Assembly: GCA_017460955.1 (NCBI GenBank)
Contig: JAFTZY010000070.1
Coordinates: 62,001-126,000, forward strand
DNA from: Oscillospiraceae bacterium
Lineage (GTDB): Bacteria > Bacillota > Clostridia > Oscillospirales > Ruminococcaceae
Length of the DNA stretch: 64,000 bases
Direction of reading: 5' to 3'
This document shows, in pieces, positions 7,685 to 17,818 of this stretch. Position 1 is the stretch's first letter. The number at the start of each line of letters is the position of its first letter. Both the position numbers and the translations under genes were made by a program. The notes under the pieces are model-generated. The model was not told where the DNA came from and made no database searches. It worked only from the letters and a program-made list of their open reading frames with translations.

Positions 7685-9649
7685 TTATTCTTCGTCCTCG
7701 TCATCATAGTCTGCATCGTCAGCGTCCTCCAGGAGCTCACGGATGGAGATGGAGATGCGCTTGTTGTCCAGGTCGATGCCGATGATCTTGACCTGTACCT
7801 CATCGCCGACGGATACGACATCCTTGACATTCTCCACGCGGCGGTCAGCCAGCTGGGAGATGTGGATCAGGCCGTCCACGCCGTCAATGATCTGTGCGAA
7901 GGCACCGAAGGAGGTGATGGAAACGATCTTGGCGGTGACAACGTCGCCCACCTCGTAGTTCTCCTTGAACTTCTCCCACGGATTGTCCTCGGCTCTCTTG
8001 TAGCCCAGGGAAATGCGGTCGTTCTCCTGATCGAGATCCTTGATGTAAACCTTGAGCACATCGCCCACGGATACCACCTGGCTCGGATGCTTGATACGAT
8101 TCCAGGACAGCTCGCTGATGTGGACCATGCCGTCGATGCCGCCCAGGTCAACGAAGGCACCGTAGGACGTCAGGCTCTTGACCTCGCCCTCGTACTCCTT
8201 GCCGATCTCGGCAGTCTCCCAGAACTTGGCCTTGGCAGCCTCCTTCTCCTTGCGGGTAACGGCCTTGATGGAGCCGACGGCGCTCTTTCTGCGCTCGGGA
8301 GCCTCAAGAATGATGAACTTCACTTCCTGGCCCTTCAGACCGTCCAGAGAAGCCTCTCTGGGCAGACCCGTCTGGGATGCCGGGATGAAGATGCGCACGC
8401 CCTCGTAGTATACGTTCACGCCGCCCTTGACAACGGCGCTCACCGGAGCCGTGAGGACCTCGCCCTCTTCCTTGGCCTTGATGACTCTGTCCAGACCTGC
8501 CTGCTCGTCCACACGCTTCTTGGACAGGGTGGCAATGCCGTCCTGGTCGCTGACCTTGATGACGATCATCTCGATCTCGTCGCCGACGCTGACCAGATCA
8601 GCCGGCTTCTTGGACGGATCGTTCGAGAGCTCGGAGGCCGGAACCGTACCGGTCTGCTTGGTGCCCAGGTCAACAATGACTTCACTGTTGCTGACGGACA
8701 TGACAGTGCCCTTGACTCTTGCTCCTGTATGTAATTTCTTGAAGGTCTCATCGATCGCTTGTGCGAAATCGATCTCCTCCTCTGTGGTGTTTTCCTTGTT
8801 CAGAATTTCTTCCATGGCTGTGACTACCTCCTTAATTATATGCGCCGGTGTCGAGGCACCAGCGGTAATGCCGATCCGATCGGCATTGAACAGGTCTAAA
8901 GTGTTGAGCTCGTCCGCATTCTCAATATGGTAAGTTTTGCAGTATGAGGAGCTGACATCGTACAGCTTCACGGTGTTGGAGCTGTGTCTGCCGCCGATGA
9001 CGATCATGCAATCGGACTTTGCCGCAAGCGCTGCTGCATCCGACTGCCGCTGCTCGGTCGCACTGCAAATCGTATCGAAGACGACTACATTCGGATCTTT
9101 AGGAAGAACCTTCAAACACTCTTCCCATATTATATTATTATACGTTGTTTGAGCAACAATTGCAAGCTTTTTTTCAAAAATTTTTGGATTTTTTTCAAAA
9201 AAAGCTTTTAGCACAAATTCATCTTTAAAAACAAAATAATTTTGGTCACAATGCCCAATGATCCCCTGGACCTCCGGGTGGTGCTCATCGCCGGCAATGA
9301 GGATGAAATATCCCTGTGCTGTTTTCTCTGCCACGATCTTATGGATGCGCTTGACGAACGGGCAGGTCGCATCGATCATGGGGTTGCCCTGACGGGCGAT
9401 CTTCTCATAAACCGCACGCTCCACGCCGTGGGAGCGGATGACGACATACTCGCCGGGCTCGAGGTCCTCGACATGCTCGATGACACGCGCCCCCTTGCGG
9501 ATCATATCGTTGACCACATCGGTGTTGTGGATGATCGGGCCGAGCGTTGCCACGCGCTTGCCCTCGGAGAGCGCTTCATAGACCATCTGCACGGCGCGGT
9601 TCACGCCGAAGCAGAAGCCGGCGGATCTTGCGACAGTCAGCTGCTTCAT
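7685..9649 (-). CDS. ispH: IspH (HMBPP reductase) fused to four S1 RNA-binding domains
   Basis: A 654-residue fusion. Residues 1-285 are 4-hydroxy-3-methylbut-2-enyl diphosphate reductase, the last MEP-pathway enzyme, with Fe-S ligands Cys13 ([11 protein letters not shown]), Cys96 (DATCPFVK) and Cys195 ([10 protein letters not shown]). Residues about 305-640 contain four S1 domains, for example [19 protein letters not shown], and an acidic tail follows. This fusion is known in Clostridia, where the S1 part resembles ribosomal protein S1. It is the last gene of the nine-gene operon and overlaps plsC by ATGA. Codons around residues 137-190 are strikingly A/T-rich compared with the rest. Confidence 0.93.
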   Translation of the reverse strand: MKQLTVARSAGFCFGVNRAVQMVYEALSEGKRVATLGPIIHNTDVVNDMIRKGARVIEHVEDLEPGEYVVIRSHGVERAVYEKIARQGNPMIDATCPFVKRIHKIVAEKTAQGYFILIAGDEHHPEVQGIIGHCDQNYFVFKDEFVLKAFFEKNPKIFEKKLAIVAQTTYNNIIWEECLKVLPKDPNVVVFDTICSATEQRQSDAAALAAKSDCMIVIGGRHSSNTVKLYDVSSSYCKTYHIENADELNTLDLFNADRIGITAGASTPAHIIKEVVTAMEEILNKENTTEEEIDFAQAIDETFKKLHTGARVKGTVMSVSNSEVIVDLGTKQTGTVPASELSNDPSKKPADLVSVGDEIEMIVIKVSDQDGIATLSKKRVDEQAGLDRVIKAKEEGEVLTAPVSAVVKGGVNVYYEGVRIFIPASQTGLPREASLDGLKGQEVKFIILEAPERRKSAVGSIKAVTRKEKEAAKAKFWETAEIGKEYEGEVKSLTSYGAFVDLGGIDGMVHISELSWNRIKHPSQVVSVGDVLKVYIKDLDQENDRISLGYKRAEDNPWEKFKENYEVGDVVTAKIVSITSFGAFAQIIDGVDGLIHISQLADRRVENVKDVVSVGDEVQVKIIGIDLDNKRISISIRELLEDADDADYDDEDEE

Positions 9650-10287
9650 GCCTCTTCCTCCTTCTGCCCGGGAAGTGCGGCCTCCGGTTCATCGACCAGG
9701 GCACGGATGCCGTCCATGATGGGCGGGACCACATCGCGCTTGAGCGTGCGCAGGAGCTCCCGATCGCTCAGCTCCCCGGCCAGTGCCAGGCGCGAGGCCT
9801 CGATGGGCTGCCCGATGCGCACAGTGATGCGGCTGCGGAAATGGAGCTTCCCCTTGAAATTGATGCCCACGGGGATCACGTCCGCACCCGCCTTGGCAGC
9901 GATGAGTCCCACGCCGGTCTTGCCCCGGCCGACCCTTCCATCCCTGCTGCGGGTACCCTCGGGGAAGATGAGCAGGTTCGTTCCGTGCTTTACATTGTCG
10001 ATGGCCCGTTCGATGGCGGCGGTATCACCCTTGCCGCGTTCCACGGGAAAGGCGCCGAGTGACCGGATGAGCCAGGCAAAGAGGGGCTTTTCAAAGAGCT
10101 CGGACTTTGCCATGAAGGAGAATCTCCCCCTGCCGCCGAGCACCACGAGCACGGGATCGGCGTAGCTGCGGTGGTTCGAGGCATAGACGAATGCCCTGCC
10201 CTTGGGGATATTCTCCCGTCCTTCAAAGCGCAGGTCGTACCAGATGTGCATGGCAACGCGCACTAAGAACGTGATGACATAGTACAT
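9646..10287 (-). CDS. plsC: 1-acyl-sn-glycerol-3-phosphate acyltransferase
   Basis: A 213-residue membrane-associated acyltransferase making phosphatidic acid. The catalytic NHRSYAD (residues 38-44, HX4D) and the phosphate-binding FPEGTRSRDG are both present. A hydrophobic N-terminus precedes the catalytic block. It lies between cmk and ispH in the operon and overlaps ispH by four bases. Confidence 0.9.
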   Translation of the reverse strand: MYYVITFLVRVAMHIWYDLRFEGRENIPKGRAFVYASNHRSYADPVLVVLGGRGRFSFMAKSELFEKPLFAWLIRSLGAFPVERGKGDTAAIERAIDNVKHGTNLLIFPEGTRSRDGRVGRGKTGVGLIAAKAGADVIPVGINFKGKLHFRSRITVRIGQPIEASRLALAGELSDRELLRTLKRDVVPPIMDGIRALVDEPEAALPGQKEEEA

Positions 10288-10298
10288 GTGCGTCCCCC

Positions 10299-10967
10299 TT
10301 ATCCGTTCATGACCTCACGGACCATGGCCGTGATCCGCTCAACGACCTCGTTGAAGCCCATGCTGGTGGTGTCCACGAGCACGGCATCCTCCGCCTGACG
10401 CAGGGGAGCGATGTCCCGGTGCATGTCGTTGTAGTCGCGCTGCTCGATGTCCCGGAGGATCTCCTCATAGCTCGGGCAGTCCGGCTTTTCCCGGAGCTCT
10501 AAGTACCGTCTGGAGGCACGCTCCTCGGCGGAGGCGGTCAGGAAGATCTTGAGGTCGGCATCCGGGAGGATGACCGCACCGATGTCCCGGCCGTCCATGA
10601 TGACATTGTTTTCGGAAGCGATGCGCTTTTGCAGACCGAGCAGATGCTCCCGGACTGCCGGCACGGCCGATACCTTCGAGGCAGCCATGGACACCTCGGG
10701 GGTGCGGATATAGTCGGTGACATCCTCCCCGCAGAGCATGACATGCTGCGAGGTGCCGATGAATTTCAGCTCGATCTCGACCTCGCCGATGTGTGCTTCG
10801 ATCGTTTCGCGCTCGAGATAGTCATGCCGCAGGGCGTACAGCCCGATGGCCCGGTACATCGCACCCGTGTCCACATGGACAAAGCACAGCTCCCGTGCGA
10901 CGGCCTTGGAAATGCTGCTTTTACCGGCCCCGCTCGGGCCGTCAATGGCAATGTTGATCGTTTTCAT
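10299..10967 (-). CDS. cmk: cytidylate kinase
   Basis: A 222-residue nucleotide kinase that phosphorylates CMP and dCMP. The P-loop GPSGAGKS is at residues 10-17, and MDGRDIGAVILPDA lies near residue 145. The open frame extends far upstream, but the ATG at 10967 has AAGGAGAAC immediately before it and starts the family sequence exactly. The cmk-plsC-ispH order is common in Clostridia. Confidence 0.94.
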   Translation of the reverse strand: MKTINIAIDGPSGAGKSSISKAVARELCFVHVDTGAMYRAIGLYALRHDYLERETIEAHIGEVEIELKFIGTSQHVMLCGEDVTDYIRTPEVSMAASKVSAVPAVREHLLGLQKRIASENNVIMDGRDIGAVILPDADLKIFLTASAEERASRRYLELREKPDCPSYEEILRDIEQRDYNDMHRDIAPLRQAEDAVLVDTTSMGFNEVVERITAMVREVMNG

Positions 10968-10977
10968 GATGTTCTCC

Positions 10978-12198
10978 TTATATGTTTTTGGCAGCATCCT
11001 GTGCTGCAAGATAGGCAGTGGAAAAGGCGATCTGCAAATTGAAGCCGCCCGTATAGGCATCCAGATCCAGGACCTCCCCGGCGAAGGACAGATCCTCCAC
11101 GAGCTTCGAGGCCATGGTCCTCGGATCGACCTCCCGCGTGAGCACGCCGCCCCGGGTGATGATCCCCTCCTCCATCGGGCGCTTGCCCCGGACGGTGAAG
11201 GAAAAGTCCTTGAACGTCTCACAGATGCGCCGGCGCTGGGGCTTGGTGAGGGAATTGCCCTGCATCCGGGCGGGCAGGCCGCAGCGTCCGAGCATGGGCT
11301 GCACCATGCTCTGCGGCAGCAGGCGGCGCAGGATGCCGGGCAGCTGCTTGTTCGGGGCAGCTGCGATCTCGCGCAAAAGCCTTGCATCGAGCTGCTCCTC
11401 GGAAAGTGCGGGCTTTAGGTCAATATGGAGCGTGTATGTCCCTTCCGCCTCCATATGCGCCGATGCGCTCAGCACCAGGGGCCCTGACACGCCGAAATGC
11501 GTCATGAGCATCTCCCCCTGCTCGTCATACACACGCTTCCCGTCACACCGGAGGGTCAGGCGGACATTTTTCAGGGACACGCCCATCATCTCCGCGCAGT
11601 CGCGCTCGAGTGTTTCGAGCGGCACGAGGGACGGGGACAGCGGTGCGATCGTATGGCCCGCTTCCCGTGCCATGGCATAGCCGTCGCCCTGTGAGCCGGT
11701 GGCGGGATAGGTCGAGCCCCCCGCGGCAAGGAGCACCCGGTCGCCCTGGTAGGTCCCCCGCTCGCCCTGCACGCCGATGCAGCGCCCCTCCTGTATGAGG
11801 AGCGAGAGCGCCCGATCCTGCACGAGGCGCACGCCCTCTTTCTGCATGGCGCGGTGCAGCGCATCCACCACATCCTGCGCCCGGTCGCTTACGGGAAACA
11901 CGCGGTTCCCCCGCTCGACCTTGAGCGGCACGCCGAGTCCCTCAAAATACGCCATCACATCCTGCGGTGAGCAGGCGGCATACGCACTGTAGAGGAACCG
12001 CGCCCCCCGCGGGATGTTGGCAAAGAAGGTGTCCCGGTCGCAGTCGTTGGTCAGATTGCACCGGCCCTTGCCGGTGATACGCAGCTTTCTGCCGATGCGT
12101 TCATTGCGCTCGATGACAAGCACCTCACAGCCCCTTGCTGCCGCCTGCCATGCCGCAAAGCATCCGGCCGCACCGCCGCCGATGATGAGAAGCTTCAT
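10978..12198 (-). CDS. HI0933/BaiN-like NAD(P)/FAD-dependent oxidoreductase
   Basis: A 406-residue flavoprotein. The FAD-binding GGGAAGCFAAW is at residues 8-18, and the family signature RKLRITGKGRCNLTND follows at about 40-55. YCF-type motifs near the C-terminus (AGEVLDLDAYTGGFN) complete the family pattern. Relatives include BaiN of bile-acid metabolism, but most members are of unknown substrate, and no bile-acid genes are near. The start overlaps the DUF3006 stop as ATGA. Confidence 0.88.
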   Translation of the reverse strand: MKLLIIGGGAAGCFAAWQAAARGCEVLVIERNERIGRKLRITGKGRCNLTNDCDRDTFFANIPRGARFLYSAYAACSPQDVMAYFEGLGVPLKVERGNRVFPVSDRAQDVVDALHRAMQKEGVRLVQDRALSLLIQEGRCIGVQGERGTYQGDRVLLAAGGSTYPATGSQGDGYAMAREAGHTIAPLSPSLVPLETLERDCAEMMGVSLKNVRLTLRCDGKRVYDEQGEMLMTHFGVSGPLVLSASAHMEAEGTYTLHIDLKPALSEEQLDARLLREIAAAPNKQLPGILRRLLPQSMVQPMLGRCGLPARMQGNSLTKPQRRRICETFKDFSFTVRGKRPMEEGIITRGGVLTREVDPRTMASKLVEDLSFAGEVLDLDAYTGGFNLQIAFSTAYLAAQDAAKNI

Positions 12199-12410
12199 GG
12201 CATCTCCTCCCGCAGTCTCGCCCGCCGGGCGATGAGCGCCTGTCTGCGGCGCTGTGTGGCCTCATTGTCCACATACCAGGCATGCCCGCACCGGCGCAGC
12301 ACATCCCCCTCCCGGGCATCGGGGGGCAGTGCAGAGCGCAGGATCACAATTCTTTCGCCGCCCCTATCGAGCACGGCGCGGTCGCCCTCAAAGCGTTCAA
12401 TGCTGTACAT
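12195..12410 (-). CDS. DUF3006 protein
   Basis: A 71-residue protein with the DUF3006 pattern: IERFEGDRAVLDRGG at the start, LPPDAREGDVL in the middle, and an Arg-rich helix (RRRQALIARRARL) at the end. It is commonly encoded next to ComEC-like metallo-beta-lactamase hydrolases, as here: it overlaps the upstream MBL gene by 14 bases and the downstream flavoprotein by 4. Function is unknown. Confidence 0.85.
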   Translation of the reverse strand: MYSIERFEGDRAVLDRGGERIVILRSALPPDAREGDVLRRCGHAWYVDNEATQRRRQALIARRARLREEMP

Positions 12411-13347
12411 CCTCCGCCGCCTCCTTCTGTGTCACGATATTGCAGCTCTTGCCGTCCCTGTCGTAGAGGAACACGATATGCCCCTCCTCGGCCGTCACAT
12501 GGATGTCCTGCGTCCACAGGCGCAGGCGCTCGAGCGTACTTTCGGCCGGGTGGCCGTAGGAATTGTCCCTGCCGCAGGAGATGAACACATACTCCGGCCG
12601 CACGGCCGCCAGAAAGTCCTCCCCGGAGGAGGTCTCACTGCCGTGGTGTCCGGCCTTGAGCAGGTCCGCACGCAGGTCCTCCCCCGAGTGCAGGAGCGTC
12701 TCCTCCTCGGAACGCTCCATATCCCCCGTGAACAGGCACACCACATCGTCATACTGCACCCGCAGCACAAGGGAGGTGTTGTTCAGGCTGTCCGGTGTTT
12801 CCCCCTTCACGGGGCCGAGCACCTGCACATCGGCACTGCCGAGCCGGAAGCTGTCCCCGGCATACAGGGTGCGCACCTTCGTGCCGCTCTCCCCGATCGC
12901 ATCAAGGTAGCGCTCATAGACCGTATTGGTCGGGGTAAGGTCCTCCGGGAAGCCCGGCTCCAGGAGCGCTCCGGCGCCGCACCAGGTCAGCACCCGTGCC
13001 ATGCCGCCGATGTGGTCGGCGTGCATATGTGTTGCCACGGCATAGGTGAGCCTCCCCACCTCCTGCGCTTCCAGATACGCACAGACCGTTCCGGCCGCCT
13101 CCGGCTCTCCGGCATCGATGAGCATGGCATTGCCGTCGGCGATGACAAGGACGGCATCCCCCTGCCCGACGTCGATCATATGTACCTGGAAATCGGCGTC
13201 GGATACGGTGATACTGTCATCCTGCTGCAAATGGGCAAGCCGTGCATTGAGCAGTGCGATACCGAGCAGGATCGCCACAAGCACGCAGAAGATCACCAGA
13301 TTGCGCACCTTCGGCGGGGACGGGATCTCCCGTTTCTTCTCAAACAT
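12397..13347 (-). CDS. membrane-anchored ComEC-like MBL-fold hydrolase
   Basis: A 316-residue protein with one N-terminal membrane segment (residues 17-35) and an external metallo-beta-lactamase domain. The metal motif is THMHADH (residues 106-112); GHHGSETSSGEDFL is the family-typical second part. It resembles the C-terminal hydrolase domain of ComEC but has no channel domain, so it may act as an extracytoplasmic nuclease or phosphodiesterase. It follows ftsK by 14 bases. Confidence 0.85.
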   Translation of the reverse strand: MFEKKREIPSPPKVRNLVIFCVLVAILLGIALLNARLAHLQQDDSITVSDADFQVHMIDVGQGDAVLVIADGNAMLIDAGEPEAAGTVCAYLEAQEVGRLTYAVATHMHADHIGGMARVLTWCGAGALLEPGFPEDLTPTNTVYERYLDAIGESGTKVRTLYAGDSFRLGSADVQVLGPVKGETPDSLNNTSLVLRVQYDDVVCLFTGDMERSEEETLLHSGEDLRADLLKAGHHGSETSSGEDFLAAVRPEYVFISCGRDNSYGHPAESTLERLRLWTQDIHVTAEEGHIVFLYDRDGKSCNIVTQKEAAEDVQH

Positions 13348-13361
13348 CCAAAAGGGACCTC

Positions 13362-15866
13362 CTATTTATTCTTGCGAAGCCTGCGCTCCTCATACTGCTG
13401 CTTTGTCATGAGCACCCGCCGGGGCTTGGCGCCCTCGTAGGGGCCGATCACGCCGAGCTCCTCGAGCTCATCCATGATGCGGGCGGCCCTTGCATAGCCC
13501 AGACGCAGCCGGCGCTGGAGATTGCTGGTGGAGGCCTGTCCGGCCTGCACCACGACCTCGATGGCACGCTCGAGCATATCGTCCTCGTCGGAGGGAATGC
13601 CGTCCTCGCCGGCGGCCTTCTTGGATTCCTCCGGCACGGCCATACGGTCCACGGCCTCGATGATCTGCGAGTCATACTCACTCGAGGACTGGGCCTTGAT
13701 GAAGTTCACGACCCGTTCGATCTCCTGGGTGGAGACATAGCAGCCCTGCACGCGCAGGGGCTTGGGCTGGCCGCTGGGCAGATAGAGCATATCGCCGTGG
13801 CCGAGGAGCTTCTCGGCACCGCCCGTATCCAGGATGATACGCGAGTCGATCGCCGCCTTGACGGACAGTGCGATCCGGCTGGGGATATTGGCCTTGATGA
13901 GGCCCGTGATGATGTCCGTGGTCGGACGCTGTGTGGCAATGATGAGGTGCATCCCGGCCGCTCTTGCCAGCTGTGCCAGACGGCAGATGGCATCCTCGAC
14001 CTCCTTGGAGGCAGTCATCATCAGGTCCGCAAGCTCATCAATACAGATGACGATCTGCGGCATCCGGGTCAGCTCTGGCTTCTGCTTGCAAAGCCGGTTA
14101 TAGTCCTCGAGGTTACGCACGCCGTTTTCGGCGAACACATCGTACCGCCGCAGCATCTCCTGCACCGCCCAGTTCAGGGCACCGGCGGCCTTCTTGGGGT
14201 CGGTCACCACGGGGATGAGCAGATGGGGGATGCCGTCATAGACCCGGAATTCCACGATCTTCGGGTCAATGAGGATGAGCTTGACCTCATCGGGCGCGGC
14301 ATGGAAGAGGATGCTCATGATGATGGAATTGGTACACACCGACTTGCCCGAGCCGGTCGCGCCGGCAATGAGCATGTGGGGCATTTTTGCAATATCGCCG
14401 ATGATGACATTCCCGGCGATGTCCTTGCCCACACCGAAGGCAAGCTTGCTCTTGGATTTGCGGAACTTGTCCGTTTCCAGAAGCTCCCGCAGGGAGACCA
14501 TGTCCTTCTTGGAGTTGGGCACCTCGATGCCGATGGCGGATTTGCCGGGGATGGGCGCTTCGATGCGCACGCCGGGCGCTGCCAGGTTCAGGGCAATGTC
14601 GTCGGCAAGGCTCGTGATCTTCGAGACCTTCACACCGGCAGCCGGCTGCACCTCATAGCGGGTCACGGACGGACCGCGTGCGATGTGGGTGATGCGCACC
14701 TCGACGTTGAAGCTCTTGAGCACCTCACGCAGGAGGTCCGCCTTCTCCCGGAGCTCCCGGCTGGCATTCGGATCATCCGCATAGGACGAGCCGCGGCTGA
14801 GATAGTCCAGGCTCGGCATCTGGTAGGCAATGCCCTTGGTGGCGCTTGCCTGCTCGGTCCGGGAGATCTCGTCGGCGATCTCCAGGACCGCCTCGAGCTG
14901 CTGCTCCTGCTTATTTTTCTTCTTCGGCTGCTCCGTTGCCTTGCGGATGAGCTCCTCGAGGGCGGCATCCTGTGCGGGATCGGCCTTGGGGGTCTCCTCC
15001 GGTACGGTCAGGTCGTCCACCGGCACATCCATCACATCCGGGATGGCATCGTCCTGCTTTGGTACAGGCGCAGGGGGCGGGCCATCCTGCATCGGCACAT
15101 CGATGAGGAACTGCGGCTCGGCGGATTTCTTCCGGGACCTCGGCGAGAGCTCTGCGATGCGCAGCGCCTCTTCCTCGGAGCGGATAGCTTGCTCCTTCTG
15201 CGCATGCTCATATTCCTCGATGATGTCGCTCTCCTCCCGGTCGGTCTGCATGACCTCCCACAGGTTGCGGAAGGGGGCGGAGACAAGCCGGAACAGATCG
15301 GAGAGGCTCTTCTTGGTCACGAGCATGATGCTCACGAAGAGCAGCAGGCAGATCAGGATCTTGGCCCCGATGTCCCCGAACAGGTGCATCAGGGGGAAGG
15401 CAACGATGCTGAGGATGCCGCCGCCGCTCCAGGTCAGGCCCTCCTCGTAGAGCATCCCGACCGCACTGCCGAAGCTCTGCTCGAGCAGGCGGCCGCCGCC
15501 GAACATGATCTCCAGAAAGCCGCTCAGGAAGGTCATGGCGGCAAAGAGCCACCCGCCGCGCTGCCAGAGCTTGTCGGGCTTGCCGCTTTTGTCCATTTTG
15601 ACTGCCATATAGCACAGTGCCGGCGGCAGGACGACGAGGGGCAGTCCGAAGAAGCCCTTGAGTGCCTTGTGCAGCTCATACCACAGCGCGCTGCCCTGCA
15701 CGAAGGTCAGCAGCAGGATGAGGAGGGCGGCTGCGAACAGCAATATGGAATACGGCTGATTCGGCCGCTCCGGTTCGGGAGCGGCAGGAATGCTGTAGGA
15801 AGGCTTCTTCGGCTTTGCGGCCGTCTTCTTTTTGGGCGTTTTGCTTTTTTCTTTCTTTTCAGCCAC
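13362..15866 (-). CDS. ftsK: DNA translocase FtsK/SpoIIIE
   Basis: An 834-residue DNA pump for chromosome segregation at the septum. The N-terminus is Lys-rich, followed by about four membrane segments (residues 40-190) and a charged linker. The motor has Walker A GATGSGKS at about residue 505 and the Walker B segment IVICIDELADLM. The C-terminal gamma winged helix (STSNLQRRLRLGYARAARIM) recognises KOPS/SRS-type sites. It is placed between uppP and the MBL gene in the same operon. Confidence 0.95.
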   Translation of the reverse strand: MAEKKEKSKTPKKKTAAKPKKPSYSIPAAPEPERPNQPYSILLFAAALLILLLTFVQGSALWYELHKALKGFFGLPLVVLPPALCYMAVKMDKSGKPDKLWQRGGWLFAAMTFLSGFLEIMFGGGRLLEQSFGSAVGMLYEEGLTWSGGGILSIVAFPLMHLFGDIGAKILICLLLFVSIMLVTKKSLSDLFRLVSAPFRNLWEVMQTDREESDIIEEYEHAQKEQAIRSEEEALRIAELSPRSRKKSAEPQFLIDVPMQDGPPPAPVPKQDDAIPDVMDVPVDDLTVPEETPKADPAQDAALEELIRKATEQPKKKNKQEQQLEAVLEIADEISRTEQASATKGIAYQMPSLDYLSRGSSYADDPNASRELREKADLLREVLKSFNVEVRITHIARGPSVTRYEVQPAAGVKVSKITSLADDIALNLAAPGVRIEAPIPGKSAIGIEVPNSKKDMVSLRELLETDKFRKSKSKLAFGVGKDIAGNVIIGDIAKMPHMLIAGATGSGKSVCTNSIIMSILFHAAPDEVKLILIDPKIVEFRVYDGIPHLLIPVVTDPKKAAGALNWAVQEMLRRYDVFAENGVRNLEDYNRLCKQKPELTRMPQIVICIDELADLMMTASKEVEDAICRLAQLARAAGMHLIIATQRPTTDIITGLIKANIPSRIALSVKAAIDSRIILDTGGAEKLLGHGDMLYLPSGQPKPLRVQGCYVSTQEIERVVNFIKAQSSSEYDSQIIEAVDRMAVPEESKKAAGEDGIPSDEDDMLERAIEVVVQAGQASTSNLQRRLRLGYARAARIMDELEELGVIGPYEGAKPRRVLMTKQQYEERRLRKNK

Positions 15867-15914
15867 GCAAATATCCTTTCTTTCTATGGATCCCCTTGCA
15901 GGGGAGGGCGCCGT

Positions 15915-16763
15915 TTATCCCCTTGAAAAGACCCCGACGCCGATCACGACAAGCCCCAGAAGGGCCGTATAGATCGCAAAATACTTGAACTTATTGGACT
16001 TGACCAGCAGGTCCACCAGCCGGATGGCACCGATGCCGACCGCGGCGGCGACCACAAAGCCCACCAGATACATGGGCAGCTCATTCCACGGAAGGGCGCC
16101 CGCCTCGGCTGCGTCCTTGATCTCGACAAGGCAGCCTGCCAGGATGGTCGGGATGCCGAGCATGAACGAATACTTCACAGCCGTGTCCCGGTCAAAGCCC
16201 ACAAACAGGCCGCTGCAGATGGTCGAGCCGCTCCTCGATACGCCCGGCAGCAGGGCGACGGCCTGGAAGAGTCCCACAATGAGCGCATCCTTCCAGGTGA
16301 TCTGTCCCGGGCCCTTGTTCCCGTCCTTACAGCGGTCGGACAAAAAGAGGATGACGCTCGTATACAAAAAGAAGCAGCCGAGCGCGATGATGTACTTTGC
16401 CGCCACGCCCTCGATGAGATCCCGGATAAAATAGAAGGGGATGAGCACCGCGAGCGAGAGGATCATCATATACAGCATCCGGCGCTGGGGATTGCCAAGG
16501 CCGGCCTTGACAAGCCGTCCCGTGAACAGGTCCTTCACCATCGCGCCGCCCTCACGGGCCAGCTCAAACACCGTGCTTTTAAAAGCGATGCACACGGCAA
16601 GCAGTGTGCCAAGATGTAAAAAGGCAGAAAACAGGAACTGATCCGATTCCTGTGCCTGCCCCATGATATGGGCATAGAGCATGAGGTGTCCCGAGCTGGA
16701 CACGGGCAGAAATTCGGTCAGGCCCTGAATGATCCCCTGTATGATCGCGTCAAATATGGACAT
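15915..16763 (-). CDS. uppP: undecaprenyl-diphosphatase
   Basis: A 282-residue polytopic membrane enzyme of the BacA/UppP family that recycles the peptidoglycan lipid carrier and gives bacitracin tolerance. The conserved GLTEFLPVSSSGH is at residues 14-26, and LLPGVSRSGSTI contains the second active-site motif. It lies 42 bases downstream of the tepA-like gene. Confidence 0.94.
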   Translation of the reverse strand: MSIFDAIIQGIIQGLTEFLPVSSSGHLMLYAHIMGQAQESDQFLFSAFLHLGTLLAVCIAFKSTVFELAREGGAMVKDLFTGRLVKAGLGNPQRRMLYMMILSLAVLIPFYFIRDLIEGVAAKYIIALGCFFLYTSVILFLSDRCKDGNKGPGQITWKDALIVGLFQAVALLPGVSRSGSTICSGLFVGFDRDTAVKYSFMLGIPTILAGCLVEIKDAAEAGALPWNELPMYLVGFVVAAAVGIGAIRLVDLLVKSNKFKYFAIYTALLGLVVIGVGVFSRG

Positions 16764-16805
16764 TGGTTTCCCCTTTCCTTATGTAGCCCCGCTGAAAGGG
16801 GGCCG

Positions 16806-17513
16806 TCACACATAGCGTTTCTCTGTCTCTTCAATGCGTGCATAGAGCGCTTCGAGCGCATCGCTCAGGCCGCCGACCGCATCGATGAGTCCCGCCGCCA
16901 CCGCCTGCTCCCCGGTCAGCACACTGCCCACATCCGTGGCAAGCTCCCGGGTGTTGGTCATGAGCGAGCGCAGCTTCTCCTCGGAGATCCGGCTGTGCCC
17001 GACCACGAAGGAGACGAGCCGGCTCTGGATCTTGTCGATATACGTCAGGCTCTGCGGCACACCGAGCACCATCCCGCTCATCCGCACGGGATGCACGGTC
17101 ATGGCGGCGGAGGGTGCGATCAGCGATACATCCGCGCTCACGGCAAGCGGCACGCCGATGGAATGCCCGCCGCCGACCACCAAGGATACCGTAGGCGTTT
17201 TCATCCCGGCGATGAGCTCGGCAATGGCAAGCCCTGCCTCCACATCACCGCCCACGGTGTTGAGGAGCACGAGCAGGCCCTCGATGCTGCGGTCCTGCTC
17301 GACGTCCACAAGCGCGGGAATGATGTGCTCGTACTTGGTCGTCTTGCACCCGGCATCGAGCTCGTAATGCCCCTCGACCTGTCCGATCACCGTCAGGCAC
17401 CGGATGGTATGGCGGGCATCGGGGACCTCGCCCCCTCCGTGCAGGAGCAGGGCCTCCGGAAGTCCCCCCTCCTGGAACAAAAGGCGTTCCTCCCCGCCTT
17501 CGTTGTGCGCCAT
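16806..17513 (-). CDS. tepA: ClpP-fold serine protease, TepA/YmfB-like
   Basis: A 235-residue member of the ClpP/crotonase fold. It resembles TepA, a cytoplasmic ClpP-like protease linked to protein export and spore development in Bacillus. The nucleophile segment is VVGGGHSIGVPLAVSAD, and TVHPVRMSGMV follows with the histidine. The ATG at 17513 lies 6-7 bases after AAGGAGG; upstream in-frame starts lack a ribosome site. In many Firmicutes tepA neighbours ftsK, as here (uppP intervenes). It is the first gene of the nine-gene operon. Confidence 0.85.
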   Translation of the reverse strand: MAHNEGGEERLLFQEGGLPEALLLHGGGEVPDARHTIRCLTVIGQVEGHYELDAGCKTTKYEHIIPALVDVEQDRSIEGLLVLLNTVGGDVEAGLAIAELIAGMKTPTVSLVVGGGHSIGVPLAVSADVSLIAPSAAMTVHPVRMSGMVLGVPQSLTYIDKIQSRLVSFVVGHSRISEEKLRSLMTNTRELATDVGSVLTGEQAVAAGLIDAVGGLSDALEALYARIEETEKRYV

Positions 17514-17588
17514 GCAAACACCTCCTTGCAGCATTCTCTGACACAGAGTATACCGCACGCGGCCTGCAAATATGCACACTTACCTTTT

Positions 17589-17617
17589 ATTATAGCAGAA
17601 ATCAGGGGCGGTGTCAA
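17589..17617 (-). promoter_or_regulatory. sigma-A promoter of the tepA-ispH operon
   Basis: Minus-strand TTGACA (17612-17617), 17 bases, TATAAT (17589-17594), with TGC before the -10. This is the strongest consensus promoter in the window and lies about 75 bases upstream of the tepA start. Confidence 0.85.
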
Positions 17618-17690
17618 GTTATTGGAAGGCAGTTTGCGGCAAAATGTTGCTATAATATAATAGATCATAGACAGTAAAAACGACTCTAAA

Positions 17691-17818
17691 TATGATATAA
17701 TGAATGCAAAGCATTCATTATTTTTTATCTAATGCCCTTGCAGATACGCAAATCCATGATTTGCTCCCTGCAATCGGGCGATTATATCATAACGCTTCGC
17801 TTATATGATATAATATAT
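17691..17818. repeat. folded intergenic repeat, family 2, copy C
   Basis: Perfect inverted ends TATGATATAAT and ATTATATCATA enclose a hairpin made of GCCCTTGCAG, GCAAATC-cat-GATTTGC and CTGCAATCGGGC. It is followed by ACGCTTCGCT and a further TATATGATATAAT. The same plan occurs twice at 60125-60290 with different but still complementary stems. It also holds a nested hairpin AATGAATGC-AAA-GCATTCATT (17699-17719). Confidence 0.72.

Noticed and set aside
13254..15926. An 890-codon open frame on the plus strand opposite ftsK
   Set aside because: ftsK has all domains and a ribosome site; the antisense frame has His/Gly/Leu-biased shadow composition only.
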